From JACCTU01 sp963848525 (lineage in GTDB: Bacteria; Actinomycetota; Thermoleophilia; Gaiellales; Gaiellaceae): a DNA stretch of 64,000 nucleotides. Each line of letters begins with the position of its first letter. Positions within the stretch are counted from its first letter, which is position 1. The stretch lies in assembly GCA_963848525.1 (NCBI GenBank), contig CAWKDZ010000001.1, forward strand, positions 248,001 through 312,000, given 5' to 3'. Under the pieces are notes generated by a model. That model saw only the letters and a list, made by a program, of their open reading frames with translations, was not told the origin of the DNA and made no database searches. Both the position numbers and the translations under genes were made by a program. Positions 34,418 to 42,388 of the stretch are shown here, piece by piece.

Positions 34418-35575
34418 ATGGCCCGTGGAGACAAGCCGTACCGCGTGTATCGCGGCGGCCGAGTCAAGGGCAGGGTCCCGCAGCCGAGCCGCGTCGACGA
34501 CACGCCTCGCCGCAACGGACGCCGCCGCCCGAAACCGGTCCTGCCCGCACCGGCCGCCCCGCGCAGGCGGCGCGGTTGGGGTCGCCGGATCGGGATCGTG
34601 GTCCTCGTCTTCCTGCTCGTGGTCGTCGTGTGGGCCGTCGCGAGCTACGTCGCGCTCGGGCGTGCGGTCGACGGCGCCAACGCCCGGCTCGGCCCGGTCC
34701 CGCTCGACCAGCAGAGCGGGCTGATCCTGAACGAGCCGACGACGACGCTCCTGCTCGGCACCGACCACGGACCGGGCGCGGGCCGCGAGAGCGCGCGCCG
34801 CACGGACTCGATGCTGCTGATGCGGACCGACCCCGAGCGCGGCCGAACGTCGTTCCTCTCGCTGCCGCGCGACCTCCGCGTCGAGGTGCCGGGGCGGGGG
34901 TTCTCGAAGATCAACGCGGCGTACCAGTCGGGAGGACCCGACCTGACCGTCCGCACCGTTCGCAACCTGCTCGGGAACGGCGTCGCCATCCACCACGTCG
35001 TGGTCGTCGACTTCGACGACTTCGAGCGGCTGATCGACGCGCTCGGCGGGGTCACGATCGACGTGCCCGAGCCGATCGTCTCGAACCGGTTCGACTGCCC
35101 GTACTCCCCCGAGCGCTGCGCGAATTGGAGCGGCTGGCGCTTCGCCGCGGGCGAGCAGGAGATGACCGGGAGGCGAGCGCTGGTCTACTCGCGGATCCGC
35201 GAGAACAGGCTCAACCCGGCCGAGAACGACCTCACGCGCGGCGAGCGTCAGCAGGCGATGCTGCGCGCGATCGGCGGCGAGCTGACGAGCTTCGGGACGC
35301 TCGTGAGAATGCCGTTCCTCGCCGACGACATCGTCGCGCCGCTCGCGACCGACCTGTCGGCGGCGAAGCTGACGCAGCTCGCGTGGGTGAACTACCGCGC
35401 CGGGCAGACACTGCGCTGCCGGCTCGGCGGGACGCCGACGTCGATCGGCGGCGAGTCGGCACTCGTACCGGTCGAGGAGAACCGCAACGTCGTGCTGATG
35501 TTCCTCGGCGTCTCCGCCCCGCAGCCGCCGCCGCCGCAGTACGGGCTCTTCGGCCCGGGCTGCGTCGTGCGTTAG
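34418..35575 (+). CDS. LytR-CpsA-Psr family protein (cell wall polymer ligase)
   Basis: 385 residues: long basic cytoplasmic N-terminus (1-60), one membrane helix (IGIVVLVFLLVVVVWAVASY), then an LCP domain at about 105-300 with TTLLLGTDHG, RRTDSMLLMRTD, FLSLPRDLRVEVPG, FSKINAAYQSGGPDL, and LIDALGGVTIDVPEP and RALVYSRIREN (Arg/Asp residues that bind the polyprenyl diphosphate). LCP enzymes transfer glycopolymers from lipid carriers to peptidoglycan. A TACGAT element at 34402-34407 precedes the ATG. Ends at a double-hairpin repeat. Confidence 0.93.
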   Translation: MARGDKPYRVYRGGRVKGRVPQPSRVDDTPRRNGRRRPKPVLPAPAAPRRRRGWGRRIGIVVLVFLLVVVVWAVASYVALGRAVDGANARLGPVPLDQQSGLILNEPTTTLLLGTDHGPGAGRESARRTDSMLLMRTDPERGRTSFLSLPRDLRVEVPGRGFSKINAAYQSGGPDLTVRTVRNLLGNGVAIHHVVVVDFDDFERLIDALGGVTIDVPEPIVSNRFDCPYSPERCANWSGWRFAAGEQEMTGRRALVYSRIRENRLNPAENDLTRGERQQAMLRAIGGELTSFGTLVRMPFLADDIVAPLATDLSAAKLTQLAWVNYRAGQTLRCRLGGTPTSIGGESALVPVEENRNVVLMFLGVSAPQPPPPQYGLFGPGCVVR

Positions 35576-35576
35576 G

Positions 35577-35661
35577 CGGAGATCGCCGCGGCTGCGGCCG
35601 CGAAGCGGCCGCCTTCAGGGATCTCCGCGCGCCGCGGATCCGCGCGAGCGGATTCGCGGCT
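35577..35661 (-). repeat. Intergenic double-hairpin repeat, copy B
   Basis: Reverse-oriented relative of the element at 10055-10132, again lying between two convergent genes. Hairpin one is around GGATCCGCGCGAGCGGATTC (35636-35655); hairpin two is GCGGCCGCGAAGCGGCCGC near 35594-35612. The second hairpin differs in sequence from copy A but keeps its pairing, which supports selection on structure. Confidence 0.75.
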
Positions 35662-35681
35662 TGCGCAACAACATCAGTCCG

Positions 35682-35948
35682 CTAGGACTCGGCCGCCTTC
35701 TCCTTCTTCGGCTCGGCCGGCTTCTCCGAGCTCGAGCCCGTGCCCTCGCCGCTCTCCTTTGTCTTGCGCGAGCGGCCGTAGTCGGTCGAGTAGAAGCCCG
35801 AGCCTTTGAAGTGCACCGCGACGGGATAGAAGACGCGCTCGACCGGACCTTCGCCGCAGGTCTCGCACACGCCGGGCGGTGGGTCGCCCATGCGTTGAAG
35901 GACTTCGAACACGTGCCCGTTCGGACAACGGTACTCGTAGATGGGCAC
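35682..35948 (-). CDS. FmdB family zinc-ribbon protein
   Basis: 88-residue regulatory-type protein: PIYEYRCPNGHVFEVLQ and CETCGEGPVERVFYPVAVHF, with one CxxxH-like knuckle (the first position of a usual CxxC is Cys-Pro-Asn-Gly-His here) and one CxxC, then GSGFYSTDYGRS and a Lys/Glu/Ser-rich disordered tail. FmdB family members are widespread and of uncertain function. GTG start; TAGTCT (35960-35955) is six bases upstream, indicating a leaderless mRNA. Confidence 0.88.
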   Translation of the reverse strand: MPIYEYRCPNGHVFEVLQRMGDPPPGVCETCGEGPVERVFYPVAVHFKGSGFYSTDYGRSRKTKESGEGTGSSSEKPAEPKKEKAAES

Positions 35949-35989
35949 GCGTCGAGACTAGCACCGGGTTCCGCGGGTACCGTCTCGTC
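35949..35989. promoter_or_regulatory. Divergent leaderless promoters, FmdB / glycosyltransferase
   Basis: TAGTCT (minus, 35960-35955) is six bases from the GTG at 35948, and TACCGT (plus, 35978-35983) is six bases from the GTG at 35990. The spacing matches a -10 element with transcription beginning at the start codon in both directions. Confidence 0.5.
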
Positions 35990-37609
35990 GTGACGCAGGT
36001 TGCCACGACGAGCGACGCACCGACTCCCGCCCGCGTCGAGGTGGCCGCGCCATGGTTCGCCTGGGGGGTCGCCGGCTGCGTCGTCGCCGTCGCGTCGTTT
36101 TTGTTTTCCCGGCTGACGGCGTGGCCGCCGCACGAGGACGAGACACTTGCGCTCTTCGTCGGCGGCCGCCCGCTCGGACAACTGTTGGACATCGTGCTCG
36201 AGGAGCGTGGCGGCGCGCCGCTGCACTACCTCCTCGCTGGGGTCGCCGCGCACTCCGGCGGTGGGCTGACCGCATTGCGGCTCGGCTCCGCCGCGTTTGC
36301 GCTCGCCAGCCTCCCGCTGGTCGCACTGCTCGTCTCCCGGCTGGCCGGGCGCGCCGCCGGGCTCGTCGCGACGATCCTCGTCTCGGCGAGCTGGGTGCTG
36401 CTCTTCCACGGCATCTACGGGCGCATGTACAGCCTCTTCCTCTGCACGAGCCTGCTTTCGTACCTCGCGCTGCTGTGGGCGCTCGACCGCGGAGGCGCGC
36501 CGCGGTTCGCACTCTGGGGGCTCGCCGCGATCGCGTGCGTCGCGAGCCATCCGTACGGCGCGCTGGTGCTCGCCTCCCAGGGCGTCTACGTGCTGCTCGT
36601 GCGGCGGCGCCTGCGCTCGGCGCTCGTTGCGTTCGCGGTCGTCGGGGTCGTGGGGACGCCCTTCTGGCTCGCCGACCTCCGGCTCGCGAACCGCTTCGAC
36701 GTCGGCGTCGCGGGCGCGGACAGCGGCAAGCTCGGCGCGCCTCTGCCCGTGCTGCGCTACTTCAAGGAGGTCGCGGGCGACTTCAGCTCGGGCTGGACGA
36801 TCCTGCTCGTCCCGATCCTCGTCCTCGCCGCGTTCGGCGCGCGCGAGCTGTGGCGGCGCGACCGCCACGCGGCCTATCTCGCCGCCTGCGTGGTCGCGGT
36901 GCCGTGCGCCGCGATGCTCGCGGCCCGCCTCGGCAGCGGCGCCTCACCCGAGACGCGCCACCTGATCTTCGTGCTGCCGTTCTTCGCACTCGCCCTGGCG
37001 CTCGGAGTCCTCGCGCTCGCGCGGAGGTTCGGGCGCGCGGTCGCGTTCTTCGCGGTCGCCTCGCTGGTCGTCGCGCAGCTCGGCTGGGCCTACGAGAAGA
37101 CGCCGCAGCTCTTCACCGGCGACCCCCCGGCGCGGGTCGCAGCGCGCGACGCGGCGGCGCGCTGGCTCGCGGCGACCGCGCGGGCCGACGACGTCTTCTT
37201 CGGGTACGAGCCGGTGTACCTCGAGGCCTGGGAGCGAAATTCGGGCGTCGCTCGGATCGTGATCCCGCGCGCCGACGCAAAGCTCGCCGCCGCGCGACTC
37301 GACGCCCTGCGCGAGCCGCTCGGCCGCGGCGTGTGGGTCTTCGACGCGTACGACACGAACAACTGCGCGTGCTCGCGAACGCTCACGATCGAGGAGCGGT
37401 CGCCGCGTCCGCCCGGCGACTACGAGGCGCGCGTGTTCGGGCCGTACCTCGTGATCCGCACGCGCGAGCCGACCCAGACGCCCGCGGAGTACCTCGAGCG
37501 CGCCGCACAGGTGATGGTCGTCGGCAAGTCGCTCTTCATCGGCGACGCCGACATCAACTTCGTCACCGTGCGCCGAGCCGCCGAGCGGCTCGGGACTCTC
37601 GACTACTAG
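35990..37609 (+). CDS. GT39/PMT-like membrane glycosyltransferase
   Basis: 539-residue protein with about ten membrane helices. After the first helix lies an acidic loop PPHEDETLALFVGG, the place where polyprenyl-phosphate-sugar-dependent transferases (ArnT/PMT/GT39-83 type) keep their catalytic Asp/Glu. Further segments include WVLLFHGIYGRMYSLFLCTS and FVLPFFALALALGVLALAR; a soluble extracytoplasmic C-terminal domain follows (about 390-539) with a Cys pair (NNCACS). Donor and acceptor unknown. Start chosen from the TACCGT element six bases upstream. The end overlaps a convergent small gene by four bases. Confidence 0.8.
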   Translation: MTQVATTSDAPTPARVEVAAPWFAWGVAGCVVAVASFLFSRLTAWPPHEDETLALFVGGRPLGQLLDIVLEERGGAPLHYLLAGVAAHSGGGLTALRLGSAAFALASLPLVALLVSRLAGRAAGLVATILVSASWVLLFHGIYGRMYSLFLCTSLLSYLALLWALDRGGAPRFALWGLAAIACVASHPYGALVLASQGVYVLLVRRRLRSALVAFAVVGVVGTPFWLADLRLANRFDVGVAGADSGKLGAPLPVLRYFKEVAGDFSSGWTILLVPILVLAAFGARELWRRDRHAAYLAACVVAVPCAAMLAARLGSGASPETRHLIFVLPFFALALALGVLALARRFGRAVAFFAVASLVVAQLGWAYEKTPQLFTGDPPARVAARDAAARWLAATARADDVFFGYEPVYLEAWERNSGVARIVIPRADAKLAAARLDALREPLGRGVWVFDAYDTNNCACSRTLTIEERSPRPPGDYEARVFGPYLVIRTREPTQTPAEYLERAAQVMVVGKSLFIGDADINFVTVRRAAERLGTLDY

Positions 37610-37803
37610 TTCTCTCTCTCCTCGAGCTCGACGATCTCGCGGTAGCAGGGCGCGTCCTCGAAGGCGGCCAGGCCGGCGGGCGAGGCGCGGCGGCGCTGCT
37701 TCTTCGGACGCAGGCGACGGGCCGCCGCCAACGTGGCTGAGGCGCCGACGACGCCGCCGATCACGAACGAGCGCACACGCCCGCGACGCTCCTCCTCGTC
37801 CAT
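37606..37803 (-). CDS. Small YtxH-like membrane-anchored protein
   Basis: 65 residues: acidic/basic start, a Gly/Ala-rich hydrophobic segment (FVIGGVVGASATLAAARRL, residues 13-31), then a basic and acidic tail. Resembles short YtxH/gas-vesicle-type hypothetical proteins in pattern only. TACAAT at 37815-37810, six bases before the ATG, is one of the best -10 matches in the window. Confidence 0.6.
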   Translation of the reverse strand: MDEEERRGRVRSFVIGGVVGASATLAAARRLRPKKQRRRASPAGLAAFEDAPCYREIVELEEREN

Positions 37804-37820
37804 GGGACGATTGTAGCGCT

Positions 37821-38633
37821 GTGGTCGTCTGCGCCCTGGGGGACTTGCTGCTCGACGTCGTCGTGCGCCTCGACGGCTCGCTCAACCTCGGCGCCGACGC
37901 GACCGCACGCACGCGCACGGGCGCCGGCGGACAGGCCGCGAACGTCGCGGCGTGGGCGACCGAGCTCGGCGGTCAGGGGCGACTGGTTGCGAAGCGCGCG
38001 AACGACGCGGCGGGCGAGCTCGTCGCGCAGGAGCTCGGCGCGCACGGGGTCGAGGTCTTCGGTCCCGAGGTCGACGGCCACAACGGCGTCGTCGTCTCGA
38101 TCGTGGCGCCGACCGGCGAGCGGTCGATGGCCTCGGACCGCGGCGTTGCGCCGCTGCTGCGCGCCGATGAGCTCGAAATGCGCTGGTTCGGCGGCTGCGC
38201 GTGGCTGCACGTGACCGGCTACTCGCTCTTTCGCTCGCCGATCGACGAGGCGGCGGCCAAGGCCGCGGGCGCGGTGCGCGGCCAGGGCGGGCGGATCAGC
38301 GTCGACCTCTCGTCCTGGAGCATGATCCGCGACTTCGGCGCCGACCGGCTGCGGCGGCGGCTCGAGCTGCTCGCGCCCGACGTCGTCTTCGGGAACGCGG
38401 AGGAGCTCGAGGAGATCGGCGGCTCCTTCCCCGCCGAGGAGTGGGTGCTGAAGCTCGGCGCTGAGGGCGTCGAGCTCGCGGACGGCAGGCGCTTGCCGGC
38501 ACCTGCCGCCGACGTCGTCGACACGACCGGCGCCGGCGACGCGCTCGCCGCCGGCTACCTGATCGGCGGGCCGGACCTCGGCCTCGAGGCGGCCGCGCGC
38601 TGCATCGCGAAGCTCGGGACGATGCCGTGGTGA
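37821..38633 (+). CDS. PfkB family carbohydrate kinase, probable pseudouridine kinase
   Basis: 270-residue ribokinase-fold protein: GDLLLDVVVRLDG, TGAGGQAANVAAWATELGG, and the catalytic anion hole DTTGAGDALAAGYLIGG with the base Asp. Substrate is inferred from position: the next-but-one gene is psuG, and PsuK kinases phosphorylate pseudouridine to supply it. Genes are joined by GTGA overlaps. A general nucleoside or sugar kinase remains possible. GTG start at 37821. Confidence 0.8.
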   Translation: MVVCALGDLLLDVVVRLDGSLNLGADATARTRTGAGGQAANVAAWATELGGQGRLVAKRANDAAGELVAQELGAHGVEVFGPEVDGHNGVVVSIVAPTGERSMASDRGVAPLLRADELEMRWFGGCAWLHVTGYSLFRSPIDEAAAKAAGAVRGQGGRISVDLSSWSMIRDFGADRLRRRLELLAPDVVFGNAEELEEIGGSFPAEEWVLKLGAEGVELADGRRLPAPAADVVDTTGAGDALAAGYLIGGPDLGLEAAARCIAKLGTMPW

Positions 38634-39061
38634 GGACGATCGTTCCATTGCGGCCCGGCCACGCCGAGCAGCTGGACTCGTGGTGCTACGACCCGCCCTA
38701 CGACTTCTACGACGGTCGGGACGAACCCGTCGTGAACCCAGAGCGGTTCTTCGCTGTCCTCGAAGACGACGAGCTCGTCGGCCACTACTACCTCGAGGAG
38801 AAGGGCGACGCGGTCGAGATCGGGCTCGGGCTGCGCCCCGACCTGACCGGCCGCGGGCTCGGGCTCGCATTCTTCCGCGAGGGAGTCGAGTTCGCCCACC
38901 AGCTGTTCGGCGACCGTCGCGTGATCCTCAACGTCGCTGCGTTCAACGAGCGCGCGATCGCCGTCTACGAGCGCGCCGGCTTCGTCCGTACCGGGACGCA
39001 CATGCGTACGTTCGAGCGCTGGGGCGAGGTCGAATTCGTCGAGATGGAGGAACCGACGTGA
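38630..39061 (+). CDS. GNAT family N-acetyltransferase
   Basis: 143-residue protein with the GNAT core: VEIGLGLRPDLTGRGLGLAF (acetyl-CoA-binding R/Q-x2-G-x-G/A loop), LNVAAFNERAIAVYERAGF and a closing strand. Substrate unknown. It sits between the PfkB kinase and psuG with four-base GTGA overlaps on both sides, so it is part of the same operon; a link to pseudouridine or modified-nucleoside handling is only inferred. The GTG at 38630 is preferred over the GTG one codon earlier because of that overlap. Confidence 0.82.
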   Translation: MRTIVPLRPGHAEQLDSWCYDPPYDFYDGRDEPVVNPERFFAVLEDDELVGHYYLEEKGDAVEIGLGLRPDLTGRGLGLAFFREGVEFAHQLFGDRRVILNVAAFNERAIAVYERAGFVRTGTHMRTFERWGEVEFVEMEEPT

Positions 39062-39940
39062 TCGTCCTGTCCAAGGAGGTGCAGGTTGCGCTCGCGGACG
39101 GTCGGGCGGTCGTCGCGCTCGAGACGACGCTCGTCGCGCACGGGTTCCCGCCCGGCGAGGGCGTCGCGGTCGGGCTCGAGAGCGAGCGCCGGGTGCGCGA
39201 GGCGGGCGCGGTGCCCGCGACGATCGGCGTGCTGGACGGGCGAGGTGCGCGTCGGCCTGACCGAGGACGAGCTCGAGCGCTTCGACGCGGACGCGCGCAA
39301 GCTCGGCCCGCGCGACCTCGCCGCGGCGGTCGTGCAGCGCGCGGTCGGCGCGACGACCGTCGGCGGAACGCTTGCCGTCATGCGCGCCGCCGGGATCCGC
39401 TTCCTGGGCACCGGCGGCATCGGCGGCGTGCACCGAGACCCACGCGATGTGTCACCGGATCTGCTTCAGCTGGCACGAACGCAGGCGCTCGTGGTCTCGT
39501 CGGGCGCGAAGTCGATCCTCGACGTGCCCGCGACAGCTGAGGCGCTCGAGACGCTCGGCATCCCCTCGGTCGGCTACCGGACGGACACGCTTCCGCTCTT
39601 CTACGCGGCGGCCGGCGGGCCGCCGGTCTCCGCGCGCGTCGAGTCGGCCGAGGAAGCCGCGGCGCTCGCGCGCGCTCACTGGGAGCTCGGCGGCCACGGC
39701 GTCCTCGTCGGGAACCCGCCCGCGGAGAGCCTCGACGACGTCGAGGAGCTGATCGAGGCCGCGCTCGAGCAGGCCGCGCGCGAGGGCGTGAGCGGACAGC
39801 AGCTGACGCCGTTCGTGCTCACGTGGCTCCACCGCGAGAGCGGCGGCCGCACGCTCGAGGCGAACCGCGCCCTCGTCGCGGACAACGCGGCCCTCGCCGC
39901 CGAGATCGCCGTAACGGCGGCCGAATCCGCGCGACAATAG
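39058..39940 (+). CDS. psuG: Pseudouridine-5'-phosphate glycosidase, frame broken near 39240
   Basis: Splits pseudouridine 5'-phosphate to uracil and ribose 5-phosphate. N-terminal part ALADGRAVVALETTLVAHGF, then PATIGVLDG; an extra G in GACGGGCGAGG shifts the frame, and the rest (EVRVGLTEDELERF, ARKLGPRDLAAAVVQR, GTGGIGGVHR, SSGAKSILDVPATAEALETL, PVSARVESAEEAAA, the HGVLVGNPP segment) follows in the next frame. Removing one G gives a 293-residue protein of normal length. GTG start overlaps the GNAT stop. Likely a consensus error rather than a dead gene. Confidence 0.9.
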
Positions 39941-39944
39941 AAAG

Positions 39945-40377
39945 GTGTTCCGCGCGCTGCTCGCCCTCCCACTCGCCGCGGCAGTCGCCGGCGCCGCGCC
40001 GGTGCCCGGGCATCCCGGGCTACGCGCAGGGCTACACGCGCTGGACGAAGCTGAACGCGAAGCCGATCCCGCCGCGCGCGAACGACCCGCACCGCTCGAC
40101 GAAGAACGTCTACGCCTCGAAGCTGCCGAGGCGCGGCGCCACGCGCTACCCGGTCGGCACGGTGATCGTCAAGGCAGGCCGGAACCGCGGCTTCGTCAGC
40201 CTGATCGCGGTCATGCGCAAGGTGCGCGCGACCGGCCCGAACAACGGCTGGGTGATGATCGAGTGGTCACGCGCGTCGGCCGGCGAGCGCTTCACCGAGC
40301 TCGCGCGCGGGCAGGTCTGCTACTCGTGCCACGTCGGCGCGAAGCGGACCGACTACGTCTTCACGAAGCGCCAGTAA
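39945..40377 (+). CDS. Exported cytochrome P460-like haem protein, frame broken near 40018
   Basis: Signal peptide (FRALLALPLAAAVAGAAP), then after a frame break (GGG for GG in CATCCCGGGCTACG) the mature part YAQGYTRWTKLNAKPIPPRA, VGTVIVKAGRN, WVMIEWSRASAGERF and a C-terminal CYSCHVGAK. The CxxCH motif near the C-terminus and the overall strand pattern match cytochrome P460-type proteins, one covalent haem per chain. Repaired length 143 residues. Function could be electron transfer or small-molecule oxidation. Its maturation would need the TlpA/CcdA-type system seen at 2.4-4 kb. Confidence 0.72.
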
Positions 40378-40380
40378 GCG

Positions 40381-40665
40381 CTACTCGAGCGCGGCGAGCA
40401 GCTCGTCGATCGTCAACGCCGGCAGCGTCACGATCTTCGTCGAGCCGCGCGCGCCGAGCGAGACGCTGACCCTCGCGATCGTCTGCGCGTCCGGGGCCTC
40501 GACGATGTTGACGAAGTCCCACTCGCCGAGCGTCGCCCACTGGTGGAGCACCTTGGCGCCCAGCTCCTCGACGTCCTTGTTCACCTCGCGGAGCCGGTCG
40601 GGGTTCGACTTGAGCGTCTGCACGCCCTGCGTGCTGAGCCTGGAAAGAAGGATGAATGTCGGCAT
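40381..40665 (-). CDS. GYD domain protein
   Basis: 94-residue ferredoxin-like alpha/beta protein: TFILLSRLSTQGVQTLKSNP, VLHQWATLGEWDFVNIVEAP and VSLGARGSTKIVTLPAL, matching the GYD domain (named for a Gly-Tyr-Asp that is GEWD here). These small proteins are often oligomeric; no function is known. TAGGCT at 40678-40673, seven bases before the ATG, suggests a leaderless transcript. Only three bases separate it from the convergent cytochrome gene. Confidence 0.85.
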   Translation of the reverse strand: MPTFILLSRLSTQGVQTLKSNPDRLREVNKDVEELGAKVLHQWATLGEWDFVNIVEAPDAQTIARVSVSLGARGSTKIVTLPALTIDELLAALE

Positions 40666-40675
40666 GGCCCGGAGC

Positions 40676-41155
40676 CTAACGCTCGACCACTTCTCGTGAC
40701 TCGTCGTACGCGGGGTCGTTCGCCGGCAGCGCGTCGTGGGCCCACTCGCGCGTCTTCCAGCCGGGCACGGGGGTCTCGCAGTCCGCCTTCGGGACGAAGC
40801 GCGAGCGCTGCACGAGCCGGTACTCGTGGATGTAGCGCGGGCAGTTCGGGAAGACCTCCGTCACGCGCACCCGCACGACGAACTGCGCCTCCAGGTAGTC
40901 GGGCAGGAGCGGATCGGCGAGGTCGACCGACGCGAGCCCGTTCAGCCGCAGGCGCTTGCGTCCCTCGAAGTCGACGAAGAGCAGGCCGACGTGCGGGTTG
41001 ACGAGCGTGTTCCCCATCGAGAGGTACATCCCGTTCCCGTCGTAGTTCGGGAACGCGATCGTGCGCTCGTCGAGCACGCGCACGAAGCCGGGCTCGCCGC
41101 CCTTGTACGAGCACTGCGGCCGGCCCTCGGCGTCCGCGGTCGCGAGGAAGAACAT
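40676..41155 (-). CDS. Pyridoxamine 5'-phosphate oxidase (PPOX) fold protein, start unclear
   Basis: 159 residues from the first ATG: split-barrel flavin-binding sequence MFFLATADAEGRPQCSYKGG, FVRVLDERTIAFPNYDGN, YLSMGNTLVNPHVGLLFVDF and RYIHEYRLVQRSRFVPK. Probably binds FMN or F420 and reduces small molecules. The open frame continues upstream with protein-like sequence (ELQDRFDTRRIADRLVEK, then a helix) to about 41264, but holds no ATG, GTG or TTG there, so the true start is either unusual or lost through a sequence error. Confidence 0.75.
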   Translation of the reverse strand: MFFLATADAEGRPQCSYKGGEPGFVRVLDERTIAFPNYDGNGMYLSMGNTLVNPHVGLLFVDFEGRKRLRLNGLASVDLADPLLPDYLEAQFVVRVRVTEVFPNCPRYIHEYRLVQRSRFVPKADCETPVPGWKTREWAHDALPANDPAYDESREVVER

Positions 41156-41264
41156 GTCGCGCGCCTCGATGAACGCACGGTCGCCCGCGTCGATGTGGTC
41201 GCGGACGGTCTTCTCGACGAGGCGGTCGGCGATCCGCCGCGTGTCGAAGCGGTCCTGGAGCTCT

Positions 41265-41921
41265 CTACTGCGTTCGTGGTACGTGCTTGAGATCTTCGCG
41301 GGCCGCCTGGTCGAAGTAAAGGAGCGCCGCGCCGAGGAAGAGCAGCGGCGAGACCACGAGCCCGGCGAGGAACGCCGCGATCGCCAGCGTCTGGTCGCTG
41401 GTTCCGCGAAGCACGAAGAAGAGCATGCTCTGAGTCAGGAACACGAGGATCGCGAGTGTCGCCAGGGAGCCGAGCGCGTGGACGAAGTCGGCCCGCGCGA
41501 GGGCGAAGGCGCGCAGGAACGCAGTCCCGAAGCCGATCCGCTCGAGCGCGAGCACGGGAACGACGAGCCCGACGGCCGCGAACCAGATCAGGCCGGGCAG
41601 GATGAAGAACGCGGCCAGCAGCGGGAACGGTAGGAAGACGAGCACACCGGCGACGAGCGGCTGCACGATGCGCACGGAACGTTCGGAGGCGAGCGCGACG
41701 GCGCCGAGGTACGAGCCGGACACGAGCAGCCCGCCCACGATCGGCACGACCACGAGCAGCACGACGTCGTCGAGCGTCCTCGCGAGCAGGTTCAGCACGG
41801 CGACCGGGATCCCGAGCGCGAGCGAGGGCCAGAAGCGCCTGCCGTAGAGGCGAAGCGACTCGGCCACCAGCTGTCCGACAGTGCGCTCCTCCGGCGGCAG
41901 CGGCGGCGGAAGCTCGGGCAC
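41265..41921 (-). CDS. Multi-span membrane protein, unknown
   Basis: 218 residues with about six helices (PSLALGIPVAVLNLLARTLD, VVLLVVVPIVGGLLVSGSYL, LVAGVLVFLPFPLLAAFFIL, LATLAILVFLTQSMLFFVLR, AAFLAGLVVSPLLFLGAALL) and a Pro-rich N-terminus. Pattern resembles the DUF975/glycerophosphodiester-phosphodiesterase membrane domain group, but I cannot assign it. GTG start; TAGCGT at 41935-41930, eight bases upstream. Confidence 0.7.
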   Translation of the reverse strand: MPELPPPLPPEERTVGQLVAESLRLYGRRFWPSLALGIPVAVLNLLARTLDDVVLLVVVPIVGGLLVSGSYLGAVALASERSVRIVQPLVAGVLVFLPFPLLAAFFILPGLIWFAAVGLVVPVLALERIGFGTAFLRAFALARADFVHALGSLATLAILVFLTQSMLFFVLRGTSDQTLAIAAFLAGLVVSPLLFLGAALLYFDQAAREDLKHVPRTQ

Positions 41922-41944
41922 GGCGCGGGACGCTACCTGGGAAG

Positions 41945-42328
41945 ATGCAGCCCGTGGGACACACGAGCTTCAAGGCCGACGAGCTCGACTGGGAGGACCG
42001 CGACGACGGCTCCGGCCGCCGGGTCGCGCGGCTCTCCGACGCGATGACGCAGATGCGCGCGAACGTGTGGAGTTACCCGCCGGGCGCGCAGGGCAAGCGG
42101 CACGTCGACCACGTACAGGAGGAGACGTTCGTGATCGTCGCGGGAACGCCCTCGATGTTCCTCGGCGACCCGCCCGAGCGCGTCGACCTCTCGCCTGGGT
42201 CGGTCGTCGTCGTCCAGCCGGGCACGGCGCTGCAGATCCGAAACGACGGCGCCGAGGAGGCGACGCTCTTCATCGTCGGCGCCCCACCCGAGCGCGGCGA
42301 GGTCGACTTCCTGCCCGACGCGAACTAG
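41945..42328 (+). CDS. Cupin domain protein
   Basis: 127-residue small beta-barrel. Cupin motif 1 is PGAQGKRHVDHVQEETFVIV with the metal ligands His, His and Glu; motif 2 is PGSVVVVQPGTALQIRNDG, where the usual second-motif His is missing. Could bind a metal through the first motif only. Role unknown (sugar or small-molecule binding is typical). Ends at a strong hairpin shared with the convergent PD40 gene. Confidence 0.88.
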   Translation: MQPVGHTSFKADELDWEDRDDGSGRRVARLSDAMTQMRANVWSYPPGAQGKRHVDHVQEETFVIVAGTPSMFLGDPPERVDLSPGSVVVVQPGTALQIRNDGAEEATLFIVGAPPERGEVDFLPDAN

Positions 42329-42344
42329 GCGACTCGACGCGCAG

Positions 42345-42373
42345 GTGGGGGCGGCTCCGGTTCCCGCCCCCAC
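42345..42373. terminator. Bidirectional hairpin between cupin and PD40 genes
   Basis: Perfect 10-bp GC stem GTGGGGGCGG/CCGCCCCCAC with a nine-base loop, placed between two convergent stop codons. No T-tract on either side, as is common in GC-rich actinobacteria. Confidence 0.6.
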
Positions 42374-42388
42374 GCGCGCGTCAAGGGT

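Noticed and set aside
39058..40377. psuG and the P460 gene as true pseudogenes
   Set aside because: Each needs only removal of one G from a GGG run to give a full-length conserved protein, and the downstream sequence shows no decay.
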